Assembly: GCA_947474225.1 (NCBI GenBank)
Contig: CANJHS010000028.1
Location: 1-38,349 of the forward strand
From: Roseiflexaceae bacterium
GTDB taxonomy: Bacteria > Chloroflexota > Chloroflexia > Chloroflexales > Roseiflexaceae
Direction: 5' to 3'
DNA length: 38,349 bases
Below the pieces are notes generated by a model. That model saw only the letters and a program-made list of their open reading frames with translations, did not search any database and was not told the DNA's origin. The translations under genes and the position numbers were made by a program. Shown piece after piece: positions 18,625 to 26,191 of this stretch; positions within the stretch are counted from its first letter, which is position 1, and each line of letters begins with the position of its first letter.

Positions 18625-18650
18625 TATGCACAGATTCACCGTTGCGACAA
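18623..18650 (-). promoter_or_regulatory. Possible divergent promoter for the nucleoside hydrolase
   Basis: The palindrome CATAATTATG (18619-18628) gives a -10 on each strand. On the minus strand CATAAT lies at 18628-18623, with TTGTCG (18650-18645) 16 nt upstream. The two divergent promoters would therefore overlap at their -10 boxes. Confidence 0.4.
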
Positions 18651-18668
18651 CTTTCGAGTGGGGTTTTG

Positions 18669-19175
18669 ATGCGTGCATATCTCGACATCGAAACAACCAA
18701 CGATCAGCGGATTAGTGTCATTGGTATTTACCGACACGACATCGGCACCATCCAACTCATCGACGGTGGTATCCACGATATCGCAATCTACGACGCCCTT
18801 GCTGGCTGTACCGTGTTGGTCACGTTCAACGGTTCGGGATTCGATTTGCCGCACATCAAAAAGCGCATACGACTCAACCTGCTTGCGGATTTTGCACATA
18901 GCGATTTGATGTACGTGTGTCGTAAACATGGCCTGCGCGGCGGTCTCAAAAAAATCGAAGCTGACACCGGCATCTCCCGCGGGACTGCAGGTATTACCGG
19001 CAGCGATGCACCACGGCTCTGGCATCTCTATGAGACGAATCACGACCTAGCTGCACTCGATGTGCTGCTCCGGTACAACCAAGAAGATGTCATGAATCTT
19101 CATCTTCTCGAAGCACATCTGGGGATCGTTGCTGCCGAGCCAGTAAACCCTGCTGTACGACGACAATTCAATTGA
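18669..19175 (+). CDS. YprB-like RNase H-fold 3'-5' exonuclease
   Basis: This 168-residue protein matches the RNase_H_2 (YprB) branch of DEDD exonucleases. The metal-binding blocks are YLDIETT near the N-terminus, VTFNGSGFDLPHI in the middle and YNQEDVMNLHLLEAH at the C-terminus. It would be a soluble single-stranded nucleic-acid exonuclease; substrate unknown. The ATG at 18669 follows GTGGGG. It is shorter than many relatives, which often carry extra helicase or TPR parts, but the nuclease core is whole. Its stop lies 11 nt before the kinase ATG (or overlaps an alternative TTG by 4 bases), so the two form an operon under the promoter at 18596. Confidence 0.82.
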   Translation: MRAYLDIETTNDQRISVIGIYRHDIGTIQLIDGGIHDIAIYDALAGCTVLVTFNGSGFDLPHIKKRIRLNLLADFAHSDLMYVCRKHGLRGGLKKIEADTGISRGTAGITGSDAPRLWHLYETNHDLAALDVLLRYNQEDVMNLHLLEAHLGIVAAEPVNPAVRRQFN

Positions 19176-19186
19176 GCACCGACGGT

Positions 19187-20935
19187 ATGCAACCAAAAAT
19201 CCTCAACCAGCGTTATGAAATAGAAGAAAAACTAGGCGATGGCGGAATGGCCACGGTTTATCGTGGGCGTGACACGCGACTCAATCGTGTTGTGGCGATT
19301 AAAGTCCTGCATGCGCATCATGCGAACGACATTAATTTTTTGCAGCGCTTCAGTCACGAAGCACAAGCAGCAGCAAACCTTCGTCATCCAAGCATTGTTG
19401 ACATTTATGATGTCGGCCAAGAAGACCGCCAACACTTTATTGTGATGGAGCTCGTCGACGGTCACGACCTCAAGAGCATTATCTTGCGCAAACGGCAACT
19501 CCCCATTCAGCAAGTCTTGCAGATTGGTGCGACCATCGCAGAAGGCCTTGATACTGCGCATAATCTCGGCATGGTCCATCGTGATGTCAAACCACAAAAT
19601 ATCCTGGTTACGCATGAAGGCACAGCCAAAATTACTGACTTCGGCATCGCCAAGAGCGGTCTTTCTACTGCGCAAACGGAAACAGGGGTAACCTTCGGTA
19701 CGGCAGATTATATCTCGCCCGAGCAGGCAAAAGGGCAGCCGGCCACCGCGCAATCTGATATCTATGCACTTGCCGTGACGCTCTATGAAGCATTGACCGG
19801 GCAACTGCCATTCACAGGGGATAGTGCGGTTGCTGTGGCGCTCCAGCATGTCAGTTCAAAGCCGCCGCCGATTCGCCGTCACAATCCCAATGTATCGCCT
19901 TCACTCGAGCAATTAATTCTCCGCGCCTTATCCAAGAACCCGAGTGAACGGCCTGCTTCGGCACGCGAGTTTGCCAATCTGCTGCGCACTCAAGAAGAAT
20001 CCGAAGTACGCATCACAGCACCACAATCGGTACGTACCGGGAACATGCGGCAGAATCCGCCGACGGGTCCACTCAATCCGCTGATGCGCAATTTGCCACC
20101 CAAACGATCGACCATTACCTCGCCAATGCCTACCAGAAATGGTCGTGAATTCGGCGGATTCATCATACTGCTGATGTTATTGACTCTGGCAGTCGCGCTC
20201 GTCTATCTGCTTTTGATGGGACCGTTCAAAGGCTTGATGGGTGTACCTGCAGCCGACGTTCCCAATGTAACTGCCAAAAGTCTACAAACGGCAGTCATCA
20301 CAGGCTCTCAAACGACTGTCCCGGATTTTCTCAATTATGACGAAGCGTCGGTCATCGAAGCAGCGACCACCATGGGGATGACCGTGGTAGCCGATCCTGC
20401 AGAATACGCAAACGACATCCCGGCAGGAATGGTCATGCGGCAACAGCCACTTGCAAACAGTCCGATACCAACCGACAAAACTGTCCATTATGTCCTGAGC
20501 CTCGGACGTTCGGCACTTTCAATTCCTGCCGATATCAATGGCAAGCCATCAATAGTGGTACAAGACCAATTCGCGCAACTCGGCTTACGCACTATCCTTA
20601 TCGAAGAGACGAATGCGACGGTTGCTGCAGATGCGCTTATCCGCAGTGATCCCGCTGCGGGTGCACCGATTCAGCTCGGAGACACCGTGCGGCTGTACAT
20701 CAGTTTGGGCAACAAACGTCGCGTGCCAGACGTGACCGGTACAACAGAACCCGACGCACAAGCGATTATCCGTGGCTCGCGCTTCACGGTTGGGACCAGT
20801 GTCTACCAGGGATGTGACGTCCTCGGTACCATATGTGACACCATTGACCCAGGCGTTGTCGTCAGCACCGATCCCGCGATGGGGAGTCTGGTCGCAGATG
20901 GCACGACGGTGACCCTGATTGTGCGCACCCCATAA
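19187..20935 (+). CDS. PknB-type Ser/Thr protein kinase with PASTA repeats
   Basis: This 582-residue membrane kinase has a cytoplasmic kinase domain at about 10-270 with GDGGMATVY, K39 (VAIKV), HRDVKPQN (catalytic D133), DFG (D151) and SPEQA. A Pro- and Asn-rich juxtamembrane stretch is followed by one transmembrane helix (about 323-346, FIILLMLLTLAVALVYLLL) and three external PASTA-like repeats (about 375-442, 443-512, 513-582). Such kinases sense cell-wall fragments and control growth and division. The ATG at 19187 (MQPKILNQRYEI) fits the family; an in-frame TTG at 19172 would overlap the exonuclease stop by 4 bases and is a real alternative. No partner phosphatase is adjacent. A terminator follows. 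Confidence 0.92.
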   Translation: MQPKILNQRYEIEEKLGDGGMATVYRGRDTRLNRVVAIKVLHAHHANDINFLQRFSHEAQAAANLRHPSIVDIYDVGQEDRQHFIVMELVDGHDLKSIILRKRQLPIQQVLQIGATIAEGLDTAHNLGMVHRDVKPQNILVTHEGTAKITDFGIAKSGLSTAQTETGVTFGTADYISPEQAKGQPATAQSDIYALAVTLYEALTGQLPFTGDSAVAVALQHVSSKPPPIRRHNPNVSPSLEQLILRALSKNPSERPASAREFANLLRTQEESEVRITAPQSVRTGNMRQNPPTGPLNPLMRNLPPKRSTITSPMPTRNGREFGGFIILLMLLTLAVALVYLLLMGPFKGLMGVPAADVPNVTAKSLQTAVITGSQTTVPDFLNYDEASVIEAATTMGMTVVADPAEYANDIPAGMVMRQQPLANSPIPTDKTVHYVLSLGRSALSIPADINGKPSIVVQDQFAQLGLRTILIEETNATVAADALIRSDPAAGAPIQLGDTVRLYISLGNKRRVPDVTGTTEPDAQAIIRGSRFTVGTSVYQGCDVLGTICDTIDPGVVVSTDPAMGSLVADGTTVTLIVRTP

Positions 20936-20952
20936 GCGTACCTAACGACAGC

Positions 20953-20985
20953 GCCCCGTTGCAGTGCAACGGGGCTAATTTTATT
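20953..20985 (+). terminator. Intrinsic terminator after the PASTA kinase
   Basis: GCCCCGTTGC (20953-20962) pairs perfectly with GCAACGGGGC (20966-20975), followed by TAATTTTATTT. It overlaps the end of the convergent DUF3037 gene. Confidence 0.85.
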
Positions 20986-21358
20986 TGACCAATCGGTGAA
21001 AAAGCTGCAATGCCTGGTCTGGTGGGTCAGTACACACACCACAGTGGACGGGTCCCGCAGCAAGAATGGTACTGCGCGGCGCTACTAGCCAATGAAATCG
21101 TTCTGCGTGGGGCAGCAATCCGATTGGGCCGGATTGCGTACCGCCAGTCGCAATCGCCGCAAACAATGCCAGCTGGTCACGGATGGTAGCGACATCGACG
21201 CTGGCATCAATTGCAGCAAGCCGCTGTTCGTCGAGGTGTGTGTGTGCAACGAGATATCGTAGGGTCCGACAATACAGGATGACACCGGCATTGATGCATT
21301 CGCCACGTTCAAGATTAGGAGTCACACGAATCACGGCGTAGTCATACGAGTGCTGCAT
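20981..21358 (-). CDS. DUF3037 family protein
   Basis: This is a 125-residue soluble protein of the DUF3037 family, recognised by the opening YDYAVIRVTPNLERGECINAG and the following VILYC. The family is often encoded directly after a HipA-like kinase, as here; its molecular role is unknown. The ATG at 21358 has AGAAGGAG about 10 nt upstream, inside the end of the kinase gene, which it overlaps by 17 bases. The stop lies within the terminator of the convergent PASTA kinase gene. Confidence 0.85.
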   Translation of the reverse strand: MQHSYDYAVIRVTPNLERGECINAGVILYCRTLRYLVAHTHLDEQRLAAIDASVDVATIRDQLALFAAIATGGTQSGPIGLLPHAERFHWLVAPRSTILAAGPVHCGVCTDPPDQALQLFHRLVK

Positions 21359-22142
21359 ACGCGCGAACTCCTTCTGCCACAAATGCACGTGGTGCACTGA
21401 TGCGCTCGATGAGGTAGCGGCGCATGGCATCTCTGGCTTGTTCGGGATGTTGCCAGCGTTGACCGAGTGGCCACCAGATAAGCGGCACGAGCTCGGTGAC
21501 ATGCTCGATGAGTGTCGGGGTTATCAATGCACTATAGACCGAGTCTGCAGCGACGAGATTGCTTGCCCTTGACAACAGTACATGGTCACGCGTCGCAGCA
21601 AATGGGCTGCTGATACGGGCTTCGTAGCCTTCCCACGCATGCATCACATACAGGGCCGCACCATGGTCAATGACCCGCAGCGTACGGTGCCACCACAACA
21701 TATTCGTGTTGCGTGCAGTCCGATCAATGTTGGTCACATATGCATCGAACCATACAATTGCTGATGCGAGGGAGGAATCAATGTTGGCTGCCATCGCACC
21801 GTCGAACGGCAACGCGCCCGGCAAGAAATCACAGGCAAGATTCAAACCAGCACTCGCCTGGATGAGTGCTTGGACCTCACCATCGGGTTCGGACCGACCC
21901 AAAACCGGATCAATGTCGATAAAGACCAATTCGGGAATCGGCAGACCGATGGCACGTGCGAGTTCGCCGACGATCAGCTCGGCTACGAGTGCACCACTTC
22001 CCTGCCCAGCGCCACGGAATTTGACCACGTACATGCCATCGTCGTTAGCCTCCACTAACCCCGGTAATGAGCCACCTTCACGGAGCGGCATCACATAGCG
22101 GGTTGCTGTGACATGACGGAGCATCGGACGATCATTGGTCAT
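21342..22142 (-). CDS. HipA-like kinase
   Basis: This is a 266-residue protein of the short HipA-like kinase family. Kinase features visible are K41 in YVVKFRG (ATP lysine), the catalytic D140 and N145 in NIDRTARN, and the metal-binding D159 in DHG (DFG equivalent), so it should be active. Unlike toxin HipA it lacks the N-terminal HipB-contact part, and no HipB-like repressor is next to it. The ATG at 22142 overlaps the stop of an upstream 54-residue membrane-protein gene by 4 bases, and its 3' end overlaps the DUF3037 gene by 17 bases, so the three are translationally coupled. Its phosphorylation target is unknown. Confidence 0.85.
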   Translation of the reverse strand: MTNDRPMLRHVTATRYVMPLREGGSLPGLVEANDDGMYVVKFRGAGQGSGALVAELIVGELARAIGLPIPELVFIDIDPVLGRSEPDGEVQALIQASAGLNLACDFLPGALPFDGAMAANIDSSLASAIVWFDAYVTNIDRTARNTNMLWWHRTLRVIDHGAALYVMHAWEGYEARISSPFAATRDHVLLSRASNLVAADSVYSALITPTLIEHVTELVPLIWWPLGQRWQHPEQARDAMRRYLIERISAPRAFVAEGVRAYAALV

Positions 22143-22303
22143 GCGAACCACTTCAAGTAATACATCACTACACTGTCACGGAGGATGAGGAATGCAGCAA
22201 TTGCAATCAAAAGCACGACGATTAGACGTAGTGTACCTGTGACCAGTTTCCAAGCAAACCAGATGGCGATGAGGGCGAGCGGCAGATAGTACAGTTGATT
22301 CAT
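22139..22303 (-). CDS. Small membrane protein upstream of the HipA-like kinase
   Basis: This 54-residue frame opens at the ATG at 22303 and ends with a TGA that overlaps the kinase ATG (ATGA). It encodes two hydrophobic stretches, about residues 5-18 (YYLPLALIAIWFAW) and 27-41 (LIVVLLIAIAAFLIL), joined by KLVTGTLR, and a short basic/aromatic end (YYLKWFA). Composition and coupling make it a plausible real membrane protein. The ribosome binding site is weak: GGAGGA lies about 13 nt upstream. No family is recognised. It could recruit the kinase module to the membrane, which is speculation. Its promoter region is shared with the divergent MFS gene. Confidence 0.65.
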   Translation of the reverse strand: MNQLYYLPLALIAIWFAWKLVTGTLRLIVVLLIAIAAFLILRDSVVMYYLKWFA

Positions 22304-22338
22304 ATTTTACAATGCGTCCTCCACACAAGAATGCACAC

Positions 22339-22347
22339 TGCTATACT
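22339..22347 (+). promoter_or_regulatory. MFS gene promoter, extended -10
   Basis: TGCTATACT at 22339-22347 is a TGn-extended -10 box, followed at once by a second TATACT. The MFS ATG is 73 nt downstream. No clear -35 is seen. Confidence 0.5.
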
Positions 22348-22419
22348 ATACTACAGACCATCGCAGTTACCGAATATTTTAGATTGTGCATCATTGTGAC
22401 GCACGCTGTTGAGGGATAC

Positions 22420-23595
22420 ATGACGGAACACAGCATATCCGAACCGACGCCATTGACGACACGCGAACTCTTTTTGGTAACATCTGGGCGGTTGGCATCT
22501 ACAACCGCATTTCGCATTGTTTACCCACTTTTGCCATTTGTGACGCATCAGTTCCATGTAAGTAACCTGGATGCCGCGAGCCTGATTGCATTGCAGACTG
22601 CTGCTGCGTTTGTGTCCCCACTCGGGGGGCGACTCGCTGACCGCTATGGTGAACGACGCGTGATGATAGGCGGGCTGGGGTTGTTCATCCTCGGTGCGCT
22701 TTTGTGCAGCATTGCGGTGGCGTTCTGGACATTTCAACTCGGGTATGTCCTGATTGGTCTCGCTACAGCAATTTATATGCCTTCGGGACAGAGTTATCTG
22801 AGTGCACGTTCGAGTTATGAAAAACGTGGCCGTGTGCTAGGAATATTCGAAATGTCATGGGCAGTGGCAGCAATCATTGGTGTAGCCCCGTTGATGTACC
22901 TGATTAATCAGGTGGACAATCTGCGTATTGCGTTTGGGGTACTTGCAGGCATTGGTGCAGTCAATGCGCTGTTGCTGTTCCGGATCCCTGAACACAGAGG
23001 GGAGCATCGTGCAGCACCGATAAGTACGACTGTGCTCCTGCGACGTCCTGCGGTATGGTTGATTCTGTTGTTTGCATTTTTGACCTTTGGCGGGAATGAT
23101 TTGTTCTTTGTGTCGCAGAGTCTGTGGCTGAAAAACGGATTGGGGGCAAACGAGGCAACCATTGGAGCACTGTTTGTGGTGATTGGGATTGCAGAATTAC
23201 TTGGGTCTACATCGGTCGTCGTATTTGCAGACAAATTAGGCAAAAGGCGTTCGGTCATTTTTGGGTTTTTCGCGACGGCAGTGAGTCTGCTGCTAATGGC
23301 GGTTGTCGGGACACAGTGGTGGGCAGTTTCTGCGGTGATTTTTTGTTTCTATGTCATTATTGAATACGCAATTGTCGCGAGCTTCCCGCTGATATCCGAG
23401 ACGGTACCGCATGCACGAGCCACGATGATGGCGCTGATGTCGGTCGCAGTAGGCACGGGTCGTATTTTTTCTTCCTTTAGCAGCGTGTACTTGTATGCTA
23501 TCGGCGGGATTTTGCTTGTCAACGCCGTGGCAATTGGATTTAGCATGATGGGATTGGTGGCGTTGAGCCGTTCGTCGTTGACCCCCAAGCGCTGA
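22420..23595 (+). CDS. MFS transporter
   Basis: This 391-residue integral membrane protein has about 11-12 hydrophobic segments and the major facilitator motif A between helices 2 and 3 (GGRLADRYGERR, residues 69-80), with a second half-motif FADKLGKRRSV in the C-terminal half. It is a proton-coupled transporter, most like the efflux group; substrate unknown. The ATG at 22420 follows GAGGGA at short spacing; the open frame extends upstream without membrane character, so the later start is preferred. It stands alone with its own promoter and a terminator at 23747. Confidence 0.85.
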   Translation: MTEHSISEPTPLTTRELFLVTSGRLASTTAFRIVYPLLPFVTHQFHVSNLDAASLIALQTAAAFVSPLGGRLADRYGERRVMIGGLGLFILGALLCSIAVAFWTFQLGYVLIGLATAIYMPSGQSYLSARSSYEKRGRVLGIFEMSWAVAAIIGVAPLMYLINQVDNLRIAFGVLAGIGAVNALLLFRIPEHRGEHRAAPISTTVLLRRPAVWLILLFAFLTFGGNDLFFVSQSLWLKNGLGANEATIGALFVVIGIAELLGSTSVVVFADKLGKRRSVIFGFFATAVSLLLMAVVGTQWWAVSAVIFCFYVIIEYAIVASFPLISETVPHARATMMALMSVAVGTGRIFSSFSSVYLYAIGGILLVNAVAIGFSMMGLVALSRSSLTPKR

Positions 23596-23746
23596 GACGT
23601 ATGGAACAGCCCGGTTGCCATCGTGCAACGAGGCAGTTTTCTTTATCACGGCCAATACCAACACGAGCATTTTTGTGGTGCGGAGCATGCCGGCGTCATT
23701 GCAAAGCCAGCAACGATTCACATCGGTGGAGTGTGCGTAGACAGCT

Positions 23747-23780
23747 ACACCCCGTTGCACGATGTGCAGCGGGGTGTTTT
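23747..23780 (+). terminator. Intrinsic terminator downstream of the MFS gene
   Basis: ACACCCCGTTGCAC (23747-23760) pairs with GTGCAGCGGGGTGT (23764-23777), with one G-U pair, and ends in TTTT. It sits about 150 nt after the MFS stop; nothing else is seen in that gap. Confidence 0.8.
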
Positions 23781-23798
23781 CCCATGACGTTGGGGATA

Positions 23799-24110
23799 CT
23801 AGCCGTTGATGATGGAAGGGTCCTGGTTCTTTTCGCCCTCTTCGAGGAGCATGATGGGGATGCCGTCTTCGACAGGGTAGCGGTAGCCGTTGCGGCGGTT
23901 GACGAGCCACTCTTTGCCGTCATTGTCGCTGACGAGCTCGATGGGGCCTTTGTCGCCCGGGTCGGCCAGAATCGCCAACAAATCGGGGCTGATAGAACGT
24001 TTCGAACCGGATTGTGGTGTAGTCACGGTGTTCTCCTGGCGCAGCGCGCGATAAACGACAAAGCCGACGATAGCAACGAATATAATACCGAGCCATCGGG
24101 AGGTCTTCAT
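23799..24110 (-). CDS. Membrane-anchored Trm112/YcaR-like protein
   Basis: This 103-residue protein has an N-terminal transmembrane anchor (residues about 6-20, WLGIIFVAIVGFVVY) and a C-terminal Trm112-like fold: LLAILADP, then IELVSDNDG and NGYRYPVEDGIPIMLLEE. The zinc cysteines of true Trm112 are absent (no Cys at all), as in many bacterial UPF0434 members. The ATG at 24110 follows GGAGAG and overlaps the stop of the phosphoesterase gene by 4 bases, so it is the last gene of the NYN-trpF-phosphoesterase operon. Function unknown. Confidence 0.75.
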   Translation of the reverse strand: MKTSRWLGIIFVAIVGFVVYRALRQENTVTTPQSGSKRSISPDLLAILADPGDKGPIELVSDNDGKEWLVNRRNGYRYPVEDGIPIMLLEEGEKNQDPSIING

Positions 24111-25564
24111 TGTTGCTCTCCTTCATTTTTCCATGTTGGTATTGTAACCGCTTCTGAACCAAATCGTGCAGGTGAATGTGACGTGCGAAGGACACGATGG
24201 CGGGCCATACCTTCGGGGACCCATGGAGTCGGCGCGGTCTCGTTGCCACGCCACACCAAGAACTCGTGTGCAACGTCACCTGCCCCATCTACCTGAATGA
24301 CCAAAAAGGGACAGCGTTGCGTTTGTCGCTTCCCTGTAGTTATGTCAATTACAACATCTGTCCAGGTGCCGACATTCACGTATGTCTGACGTTCATTGAA
24401 CGGGACGTGTTGCGCCATATGCGTATGCCCGCAGATAAACAGGCGGGTGGTGGCGTGTCGCGGCTGATGGGCAATGTGGACGACCTCGCGGAGTACCGAA
24501 ACATTGAATTCGCGCATCTCGCGGTGGAGTTGGCGACGGGATTCGCGTTCGATATGGTTGACCAGGTATGGTGGTACAGATGTTTGCGGGCGGTCACCGC
24601 GGCGGTCGACCACACGTCGGGTCGTGTCGAGGATACGTTTGAGACGGCGCTGATTTTGCAAGTGACGGACGGTAGTAATGGATTCGTCGAGGGTTTCGCT
24701 TTTGCGGTATGACAGTGGTACCAGCAGGCTCCGTACGGTGAGGATGACACCACGTAACACAAACCCAACGACCTGCAAATCACGCAGGCGGGCCAAGCCA
24801 AGCAAATGCCAGAGAAAGGCGGAACTTGGTTTCACATTATCAATGAAGGGCGCAATGGGCAATGGAGCGCGCTCGAGTGGGTTGATGACATTTTTGACGG
24901 CAAGGGTGCCACGGACAAGCTCGAACGGTTGACTAATACCGTCAAAGCGGACAAAGCTATTCCAGGCTTCGAATTGATTCCCGTGCTCGATGAAAATCCC
25001 TTCACCGATATACCGGATTCCAAAGCGTATACGTGGGTCATCTACGGCTAATTCCATCCGACGCGCAAGGACATGTTTGGCACTGCGGTAGTGAATTTCG
25101 AAGTCGTGATTGCCGACGAGCAGTGTGAGATACATGCCATCGTGGCGTACAAACGAAACCAGGGCATCAAGGACTAGTGGGTGTGCATCGAGAATGGCGG
25201 TCAGACGGCGTTCTGCGGCACGTGGAGTCCACTCAAAATCAGGAACATCGGCAAGGGTGACCTGCAAAAATTCAAACGTATCCCCAGCCAATATCAATTC
25301 GGTTGGTTCGGTTACGACGTATGTCGAGACAAAATCCGCAAATTCTCGATCGGCGCTAAAGTCGTCGAGCCGGTCACCGCCGCCGAGATGCAAGTCGCTG
25401 ACGACGATACGTCGGACACCAAGACTGGTGAGCGCTCCGTTCAGTTCGTCGGTGTGATGTTCGGTCGGTTTGAGGATAACCGGACGCACCCGGGACAAAA
25501 GGTATCGGAGCGTCAAAAAGGTTGTCATCAAGGCACCGACCCAACTCCACCATTTGCGAATCAT
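24107..25564 (-). CDS. Membrane-anchored metallophosphoesterase
   Basis: This 485-residue calcineurin-like phosphoesterase begins with a hydrophobic anchor (residues about 5-24, WWSWVGALMTTFLTLRYLL). The metal-binding blocks are SDLHLGGGD (D57, H59), LAGDTFEF, LVGNHDFEI (N152, H153, D154), IEHGNQFE and CGHTHMA. The region between HGNQ and GHTH (about 200-390) is long and basic, with many Arg, Leu and Val; it may be a lid or membrane-associated insert. The GNQF block and the large insert resemble LpxH/UshA-type families less than generic COG2908-like enzymes; substrate unknown. The start overlaps the trpF stop (ATGA), and its end overlaps the Trm112-like gene the same way. Confidence 0.82.
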   Translation of the reverse strand: MIRKWWSWVGALMTTFLTLRYLLSRVRPVILKPTEHHTDELNGALTSLGVRRIVVSDLHLGGGDRLDDFSADREFADFVSTYVVTEPTELILAGDTFEFLQVTLADVPDFEWTPRAAERRLTAILDAHPLVLDALVSFVRHDGMYLTLLVGNHDFEIHYRSAKHVLARRMELAVDDPRIRFGIRYIGEGIFIEHGNQFEAWNSFVRFDGISQPFELVRGTLAVKNVINPLERAPLPIAPFIDNVKPSSAFLWHLLGLARLRDLQVVGFVLRGVILTVRSLLVPLSYRKSETLDESITTVRHLQNQRRLKRILDTTRRVVDRRGDRPQTSVPPYLVNHIERESRRQLHREMREFNVSVLREVVHIAHQPRHATTRLFICGHTHMAQHVPFNERQTYVNVGTWTDVVIDITTGKRQTQRCPFLVIQVDGAGDVAHEFLVWRGNETAPTPWVPEGMARHRVLRTSHSPARFGSEAVTIPTWKNEGEQQ

Positions 25565-26190
25565 GCGTACCGCTCCTGCTTTGCGATATCGATAAACGAT
25601 GCGATAAGACCGTTGTCTTTGTAGCCTGCGCGTTCGACGCCGCTACTCACATCGACGCACCATGGTTTCACGGTGCGAATTGCATCACGGACGTTGCCGG
25701 GGTTCAGTCCGCCGGCGAGCACGATGTCGCGCTGTGATGCAAACGTGGCTGCGGCCTCCCAGTCGGCGCGAACGCCCGTTCCACCGAACGCATCCGGCAC
25801 GTATGCATCGACCAAAAATGTAACGTGCGCGTTCGTATGTGTCAACCACGGTGTCTCGGTTACCGCTCCTTGGAGACGGACTGCACGCCAGATTGGCATG
25901 ATAGGCAATGCGGCGAGTTGTTCGAAGGGTTCGTCGCCATGGAGTTGTAGGATGTCGATACCGACATCCTGGACGGTGCGTGCGACCACATCTGGTGATT
26001 CATTGACAAAAAGACCGACGATGGGTGTCAGATAGTTCGCTTCACGTAGGGTAGCAACTAATTGCTGTGCCTGTGCAGTGGTCACCCTTCGCCGGCTCGG
26101 GGCAAAGACTAATCCGATGTAGTCTGCCCCTGCAGCTGCGCTGACAAGGATGTGTTCTGGTGAAGTGACGCCACAGATCTTGACACGCAT
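25561..26190 (-). CDS. trpF: Phosphoribosylanthranilate isomerase
   Basis: This 209-residue (beta/alpha)8-barrel enzyme performs the third step of tryptophan synthesis, the Amadori rearrangement of phosphoribosylanthranilate. The start MRVKICGV carries the general-base cysteine (C6); LQLHGDE, the catalytic aspartate region LVDAYVPDAFGGTG, LAGGLNPGNV and VDVSSGVE follow. The ATG at 26190 has GGAGG upstream and begins one base after the NYN gene stop; the longer open frame runs antisense-like into that gene. It is the only trp gene here, so the pathway is split in this genome. It is coupled to a phosphoesterase, not to trp genes. Confidence 0.95.
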   Translation of the reverse strand: MRVKICGVTSPEHILVSAAAGADYIGLVFAPSRRRVTTAQAQQLVATLREANYLTPIVGLFVNESPDVVARTVQDVGIDILQLHGDEPFEQLAALPIMPIWRAVRLQGAVTETPWLTHTNAHVTFLVDAYVPDAFGGTGVRADWEAAATFASQRDIVLAGGLNPGNVRDAIRTVKPWCVDVSSGVERAGYKDNGLIASFIDIAKQERYA

Positions 26191-26191
26191 G

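Noticed and set aside
21342-22142. Classical HipBA toxin-antitoxin system
   Set aside because: The kinase is of the short HipA-like type and no HTH HipB-like gene is adjacent; DUF3037 is not a known antitoxin.
24107-25564. Phosphoesterase as SbcD/Mre11 partner of SbcC
   Set aside because: It has an N-terminal membrane anchor, lacks the Mre11 cap order and lies 8 kb from sbcC in another operon.
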